Shown piece by piece: positions 60,046 to 64,000 of a stretch of DNA of 64,000 nt. Under the pieces are notes generated by a model. The model did not search any database, had not been told where the DNA came from, and saw only the letters and a program-made list of their open reading frames with translations. The stretch is taken from contig JAGRFY010000007.1 of the NCBI GenBank assembly GCA_020445765.1, positions 1 through 64,000 of the forward strand, written 5' to 3'. This stretch comes from Rhodocyclaceae bacterium. Its GTDB lineage: Bacteria > Pseudomonadota > Gammaproteobacteria > Burkholderiales > Rhodocyclaceae. Position numbers and translations under genes: made by a program. Every line of letters begins with the position of its first letter. Position 1 is the stretch's first letter.

Positions 60046-60060
60046 TGCTGCCATGCAGCA
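60046..60060. promoter_or_regulatory. PhaR-type palindromic operator
   Basis: TGCTGC-CAT-GCAGCA (60046-60060) is a perfect 6-bp inverted repeat containing CTGC-N3-GCAG, the motif described for PhaR, the phasin repressor of Paracoccus. A second, imperfect TGC-rich site, TGCTGCACTGCA, lies near 59990-60001, close to the expected transcription start. Two sites flanking a phasin promoter fit PhaR autoregulatory circuits. Confidence 0.65.
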
Positions 60061-60257
60061 TTTTTACCACAGCGTATCATGTGACGGGTCGTTCCGGCGT
60101 CGGTCCGGAGTCATCGACTTGGGTCCGGTCGGCCGCCGAATGGCTGTCTGCTCAGCGAAGATCCGCCCGTCCAGCAGGATTTCAGCCGGCTCCGGCGTGC
60201 ATCAACGGCGCGCTACGTGCCCGCGCCAGAAGCGTGCGGCGCGGACCGGCGTGCAAT

Positions 60258-61151
60258 TCAGACCGCTCGAAGGTCCAGAATCGCGCGTGCGTACGACTCG
60301 GGTGACTCCTGCGGCACGTTGTGACCCACGCCTTCGAGCAGCCGGTCGTCGTAGCTGCCGGTGAAGTGTCTTGCGTGGGCGGCCGCATCCTGCAATGGGG
60401 TCACATCATCGACGGCGCCATGGATCGCGATCGTCGGGACGCGGATATCGGGCAGGGTCGCGAGCCGTGCCTCGGTGGCGTCGTATCGGGGATCGCCTTC
60501 GGCATTGCCATGGCGATGGCGATACGAGTGGATGACGACATCGACGAAATCGGGATTGTCGAATGAACTCGCCGTCCGGTCGAAGACCGTGCCGTCGATC
60601 GACCACGTCGGTGACCACAGCTTCCACAGCAGCCTGCACAAGGCCCGCCGGTTGCGTGTCAGCCCGTTTCGTCCGCGTTCGGTATGGAAATAGTACTGAT
60701 ACCACCAACGGCGTTCGCTCTCGGGATCACTCGGGATCGCCGAGGCGGCGATATCCTGGATCTGATAGCCGCCGCAGCTGACCAGGCCGCGGACGCGCTC
60801 GGGCCACAGGGCGGCGACGATGCAAGCGGCTCGGGCGCCCCAGTCGAAACCCGCGACGATGGCCTGATCCAGTTGCAGCGCATCGAGCAGTTCGACCAGG
60901 TCGTGGCCGACGGCAGCCTGTTGCCCCGACCGCATTGCAGTGGGCGCGAGGAACCGGGTGCCGCCGTAGCCACGGACGTAGGGCACGATCGCGCGCAATC
61001 CCTGCCGCTCGAGAATCGCGACGACGTCGTCGAATGCCCTCGGATCGTAGGGGAAGCCGTGCACCAGCACCACCGGCATGCCATCAACGGGACCTGTCTC
61101 CTCGTAGGCGACGTCCAGCATGAGCGTTCGAACGTGTCTCAACCGAGCCAT
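60258..61151 (-). CDS. Alpha/beta hydrolase, epoxide hydrolase/dehalogenase-like
   Basis: 297 residues of the alpha/beta hydrolase fold. The oxyanion motif is LVHGFP (about 29-34). The nucleophile elbow is VAGFDWGARAA with an aspartate (D103), as in epoxide hydrolases and haloalkane dehalogenases rather than serine esterases. The catalytic histidine lies in EGVGHNVPQESP, and a late acid is in HGAVDDVTP. A Trp/Tyr-rich cap region spans about residues 135-215. GGAGG 8 bases before ATG 61151 supports the start. Substrate unknown. Confidence 0.88.
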   Translation of the reverse strand: MARLRHVRTLMLDVAYEETGPVDGMPVVLVHGFPYDPRAFDDVVAILERQGLRAIVPYVRGYGGTRFLAPTAMRSGQQAAVGHDLVELLDALQLDQAIVAGFDWGARAACIVAALWPERVRGLVSCGGYQIQDIAASAIPSDPESERRWWYQYYFHTERGRNGLTRNRRALCRLLWKLWSPTWSIDGTVFDRTASSFDNPDFVDVVIHSYRHRHGNAEGDPRYDATEARLATLPDIRVPTIAIHGAVDDVTPLQDAAAHARHFTGSYDDRLLEGVGHNVPQESPESYARAILDLRAV

Positions 61152-61573
61152 CTCGATCGTCCTCCGACATGGACTTTGGGCCGGGCTGATTGTCCGCCGG
61201 CACCCTCGCTTGCGCTCGTCGGGTGTGGGCCGGAGGAATCGCCCCTATTGAAAACATAGCTGCGATCCCAGATTCTGGCGCCCGAGTTTGGCGCGGCCGT
61301 GATCACACGCTCGCCGGTGGCCGCGGCGGCCATTTACGCTGTCGCGGGCAGATGTGGTATTGCTGTCGATGGGGGCGCGTCATGCACCTTTCGACCGGTC
61401 GCGCCGGCGGGACGCGGTGCTGCGGGCGGCCGAGTGCCTTGCTTGAAGATGCGCCTCGCGCGATCACGGACGCGATATGCAACGGGTCCGGCCGGGGCGA
61501 TTCGCACGGGCCCCGACAGTCCCGAGCAGGAAGCGGAATGATGGATTCGTCGAATGGGTGATTTCAACAGCCA
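61152..61573. other. Intergenic region between alpha/beta hydrolase and pgi
   Basis: 422 bases separating divergent genes. Short frames on both strands lack ribosome sites and family resemblance. No hairpin with a T-run and no repeat was seen. It should contain promoters for the hydrolase and pgi; I could not place them. Confidence 0.4.
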
Positions 61574-63238
61574 ATGAAGCGGCCGACCGAGACCGACGCC
61601 TGGCGTGCGCTCGCCGAACACCACGCGGTGATCGCCACGGCCAGCCTGAACCAGCTGTTTGCCGACGATCCGCAGCGTTTTCGGCGCATGTCCCTGTCGG
61701 CGGCCGGCCTGGTGCTCGATTATTCGAAGAATCGGCTCGACGACCGGACCCTGGCGCTGCTGACCGGTCTCGCGATCGAGCAGGGTGTCGTCGCCGCCCG
61801 CGACGCCATGTTCGCCGGGCAGGCGATCAACGACACCGAAGGGCGCGCGGTGCTGCACACGGCGCTGCGCAAGCGTGCCGGCTCGCGACTCGACGTCGGT
61901 GGCGTCGATGTCATGCCGGAGGTGCTCGAGGTACGCGAGCGCATGCTCGCTTTCGCCGAGGCCGTCAGGGACGGCCGCTGGACCGGGCACACCGGCGATG
62001 TGATCACCGATATCGTCAATATCGGCATCGGCGGTTCCGACCTCGGGCCGTGCATGGCCTGCGAGGCGTTGACCGGCGAGGGGCGACCGCGGCAGCGGCT
62101 GCACTTCGTGTCGAACGTCGATGGTGCGCAACTGGCGGGCGTGCTCGACCGGGTCGACGCCCGCAGCACGCTGTTCGTGGTCGCCTCCAAGACTTTCACG
62201 ACGATCGAGACAATGACCAACGCGGCGAGCGCGCGCGCCTGGCTGCTGGCGAACGGCGCCTGCGAGGGTGACGTTGCGAGGCACTTCGTCGCGGTGTCCA
62301 CCGATGCCGGCCGGGTGCGCGAGTTCGGCATCGACGTCGCCAACATGTTCGGCTTCTGGGACTGGGTCGGCGGGCGCTATTCGATGTGGTCGTCGGTCGG
62401 CCTGCCGATCGCACTGGCAATCGGCGCCGATGGCTTTCGCGCGCTGCTGGCCGGTGCCGAGCGCATGGATCGCCATTTCGTCGAGGCGCCGCTCGCGGCC
62501 AACATGCCGGTGCTGCTCGCGCTGATCGGCCTGTGGAACCGCGACTTCCTCGGTGCTGCCAGCCTCTGCGTCGTGCCCTACGCCCAGGCCCTGGCCCGGC
62601 TGCCGGCCTATCTGCAGCAACTCGAGATGGAGAGCAACGGAAAATCGGTGATGCGGGACGGCCGGGCGGTCGGGGTCGGCACTTGTCCGGTGATCTGGGG
62701 CGAGCCCGGCACCAACGCCCAGCATTCGTTCTTCCAGTTGCTGCACCAGGGGCCCGACATGATCCCCGTCGACTTCATCATGCCACTCGAAGTCGCGCAC
62801 GAACTGCCGGGCCATCAGCGCCTGCTGCTGGCCAACTGCATCGCCCAGAGCAAGGCGCTGATGGTCGGCAGGAGCGAGGCCGAGCTGCGGGCCGAGCTGA
62901 GCGCCGCCGGGCTCGCCGGCGAGCAACTGGAACGCCTGCTGCCGCACAAGCTGTTCACCGGCAATCGGCCGAGCAATACCGTGGTGATGCCCGATTTGTC
63001 GCCGACCGCGCTCGGCGCGCTGATCGCGCTCTACGAGCACAAGGTGTTCGTGCAGGGTGTGCTGTGGGGCGTCAACAGCTTCGATCAATGGGGGGTCGAG
63101 CTCGGCAAGCAGCTCGCCAGCCGCATCGCGGTCGAACTCGACGGCGACAGCGATGGTGCACACGATGCGTCGACGCGCGGCCTGATCGAGCTCGCCCGCG
63201 CGGGTCTCGTGCGGGCGGCTGCGCGTCGCGGGCGCTGA
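61574..63238 (+). CDS. pgi: Glucose-6-phosphate isomerase
   Basis: Interconverts glucose-6-phosphate and fructose-6-phosphate. 554 residues. Signatures are IGIGGSDLGPCMACEAL, FVSNVDGAQLAGVL, VASKTFTTIETMTNA, QQLEMESNGKSV, the catalytic Glu and His regions in GEPGTNAQHSFFQLLHQG, and the C-terminal VLWGVNSFDQWGVELGKQL with the catalytic lysine. ATG 61574 fits the family start, though no clear ribosome site precedes it. The convergent glk gene downstream completes a small glucose-entry pair. Confidence 0.96.
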   Translation: MKRPTETDAWRALAEHHAVIATASLNQLFADDPQRFRRMSLSAAGLVLDYSKNRLDDRTLALLTGLAIEQGVVAARDAMFAGQAINDTEGRAVLHTALRKRAGSRLDVGGVDVMPEVLEVRERMLAFAEAVRDGRWTGHTGDVITDIVNIGIGGSDLGPCMACEALTGEGRPRQRLHFVSNVDGAQLAGVLDRVDARSTLFVVASKTFTTIETMTNAASARAWLLANGACEGDVARHFVAVSTDAGRVREFGIDVANMFGFWDWVGGRYSMWSSVGLPIALAIGADGFRALLAGAERMDRHFVEAPLAANMPVLLALIGLWNRDFLGAASLCVVPYAQALARLPAYLQQLEMESNGKSVMRDGRAVGVGTCPVIWGEPGTNAQHSFFQLLHQGPDMIPVDFIMPLEVAHELPGHQRLLLANCIAQSKALMVGRSEAELRAELSAAGLAGEQLERLLPHKLFTGNRPSNTVVMPDLSPTALGALIALYEHKVFVQGVLWGVNSFDQWGVELGKQLASRIAVELDGDSDGAHDASTRGLIELARAGLVRAAARRGR

Positions 63239-63297
63239 TCGTCGCGTTGAGCGGTCGCTGGCCGGCGGTGACGGCCGTCGCCGGGCCGTGCCCCGAC

Positions 63298-64000
63298 TCA
63301 GCCGCCGGGGGGTGGCTCGGCGCGGGATTCCCGGCCGGCGAAGAGCGGGTGCACCAGTGCATGGGCCGCTCCGGCGAGCGCAGCGTGGGGCGCCTGCAGC
63401 ACGAACACGGGAATCTTCGCCAGGTAGCCCGAGAAGCGGCCCTTGGTCTCGAAGCGACGCCGAAATCCGGATCGCAGGAAGTGCTCGCCGAGCCTGGGCA
63501 CGATGCCGCCGCCGACATAGACGCCACCGCGCGCACCGAGCGTCAGGGCGACGTCGGCGGCGAAGCTACCGAGCAGTTCACAGAAGGTATCGACGGTTTC
63601 GATGCAGTGCGGACATTCGCCGGCCAGGGCGCGCGCGCTGATGACCTCCGGCGGCAGTGGTGATGGTGACTGCCCGGCCAATTCGCGGATCGCGTCGTGC
63701 ATCGCCGACAGGCCGGGGCCGGACAGGGCCCGCTCGGCAGAAACATGGCCGAAGCGCCGGGCCAGCCGGTCGATGATCGCCGATTCGCGTGCGCTGCCCG
63801 CCGCCAGCGTGACGTGGCCGCCTTCGCCGGCGATCGCTGCGACGCCCTCGCCGCAGCGCACCAGACCCGAAACCCCCAGGCCGGTCCCGGCGCCGATCAA
63901 GGCGATCGCGGCATCCTCCGGTGGCGCTTCGCCGCCAAGCTGGAAGCGTTCGTCCGCTGCGAGGGACAGCAGCCCCAATGCCAGCGCCGTGAAGTCATTG
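63298..64000 (-). CDS. glk: Glucokinase (5' end beyond window)
   Basis: ATP-dependent glucose phosphorylation. The visible part, about 234 residues, is the C-terminal two-thirds; the frame remains open to the window edge, where it reads NDFTALALGLLSLA, the conserved catalytic-Asp segment. Further motifs are LIGAGTGLGVSGLV, IAGEGGHVTLA with the catalytic-region EGGHV, GGVYVGGGIVPRLGEHF and FETKGRFSGYLAKIPVFVL. It is convergent with pgi, 59 bases apart. Confidence 0.93.
   Translation of the reverse strand, partial: NDFTALALGLLSLAADERFQLGGEAPPEDAAIALIGAGTGLGVSGLVRCGEGVAAIAGEGGHVTLAAGSARESAIIDRLARRFGHVSAERALSGPGLSAMHDAIRELAGQSPSPLPPEVISARALAGECPHCIETVDTFCELLGSFAADVALTLGARGGVYVGGGIVPRLGEHFLRSGFRRRFETKGRFSGYLAKIPVFVLQAPHAALAGAAHALVHPLFAGRESRAEPPPGG

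Larger units (their letters stand above)
59926..60257. other. Phasin upstream region
   Basis: 332 bases with no gene. An AT-rich core near 60000-60020, in otherwise GC-rich DNA, marks the phasin promoter. Beyond it, 60061-60257 holds no recognisable signal, and the end of the alpha/beta hydrolase gene follows. Confidence 0.5.

Noticed and set aside
61334..63163. 609-residue minus-strand open frame opposite pgi
   Set aside because: Antisense shadow; pgi on the plus strand is unmistakable.

Overview
The window looks like a 64-kb piece of a high-GC proteobacterial chromosome. Three things point to a betaproteobacterium, probably near the Rhodocyclales/Zoogloeaceae (Azoarcus/Thauera-like): the gene order gatCAB / mreBCD-mrdAB-rlpA-dac-dat-ybeD-lipBA, a ubiE-ubiJ block, and a polyhydroxyalkanoate phasin. 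This placement is inferred from gene order and protein style; no 16S gene is present. No insertion sequence, integrase, prophage, rRNA or CRISPR array was seen.

Layout. 1-2.8 kb: end of the ATP synthase operon (atpG partial, atpD, atpC, terminator). 2.8-5.5 kb (minus): DUF971, ubiE, a Tim44-like protein and ubiJ, an aerobic quinone-biosynthesis block. 5.6-7.7 kb: phoB-phoR behind a candidate PHO box. 7.7-10.8 kb (minus): a PilZ-like protein, a HIT hydrolase, and DUF1499 and DUF3617 exported proteins. 10.8-14.6 kb (minus): gatC-gatA-[polyproline lipoprotein]-gatB. 14.7-25.6 kb (plus): a long cell-wall and lipoate run, mreBCD, mrdA, mrdB, rlpA, dacA-type carboxypeptidase, D-amino-acid aminotransferase, ybeD, lipB, lipA.

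25.6-37.2 kb is the most unusual part. A secreted caspase-like protein and an outer-membrane barrel protein are followed by a tight five-gene cluster: TonB-dependent receptor, a membrane protein fusing a CruF/DUF422 domain to a CrtC/AttH lipocalin-like domain, a YfiR-like periplasmic protein, a hybrid histidine kinase with HPt, and a response regulator with a GGDEF domain. I read it as a surface-sensing, c-di-GMP-producing pathway with a lipid- or isoprenoid-modifying enzyme built in. That reading is inference.

37.2-48 kb: DinB-like protein, DUF4197, rep helicase, cytochrome c5-like protein, tRNA-Arg(CCG), a decayed NYN/OST-HTH gene, a TSUP permease, and a large XRE-STAND-TPR regulator divergent from a SAM methyltransferase. 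47.9-54.4 kb: a complete RND tripartite efflux operon with a divergent TetR regulator and twin operator-like sites. 54.6-64 kb: a multi-PAS/GAF hybrid kinase, an AEC permease, a phasin with a PhaR-type palindrome upstream, an epoxide-hydrolase-like alpha/beta hydrolase, pgi, and glk (partial, running off the end).
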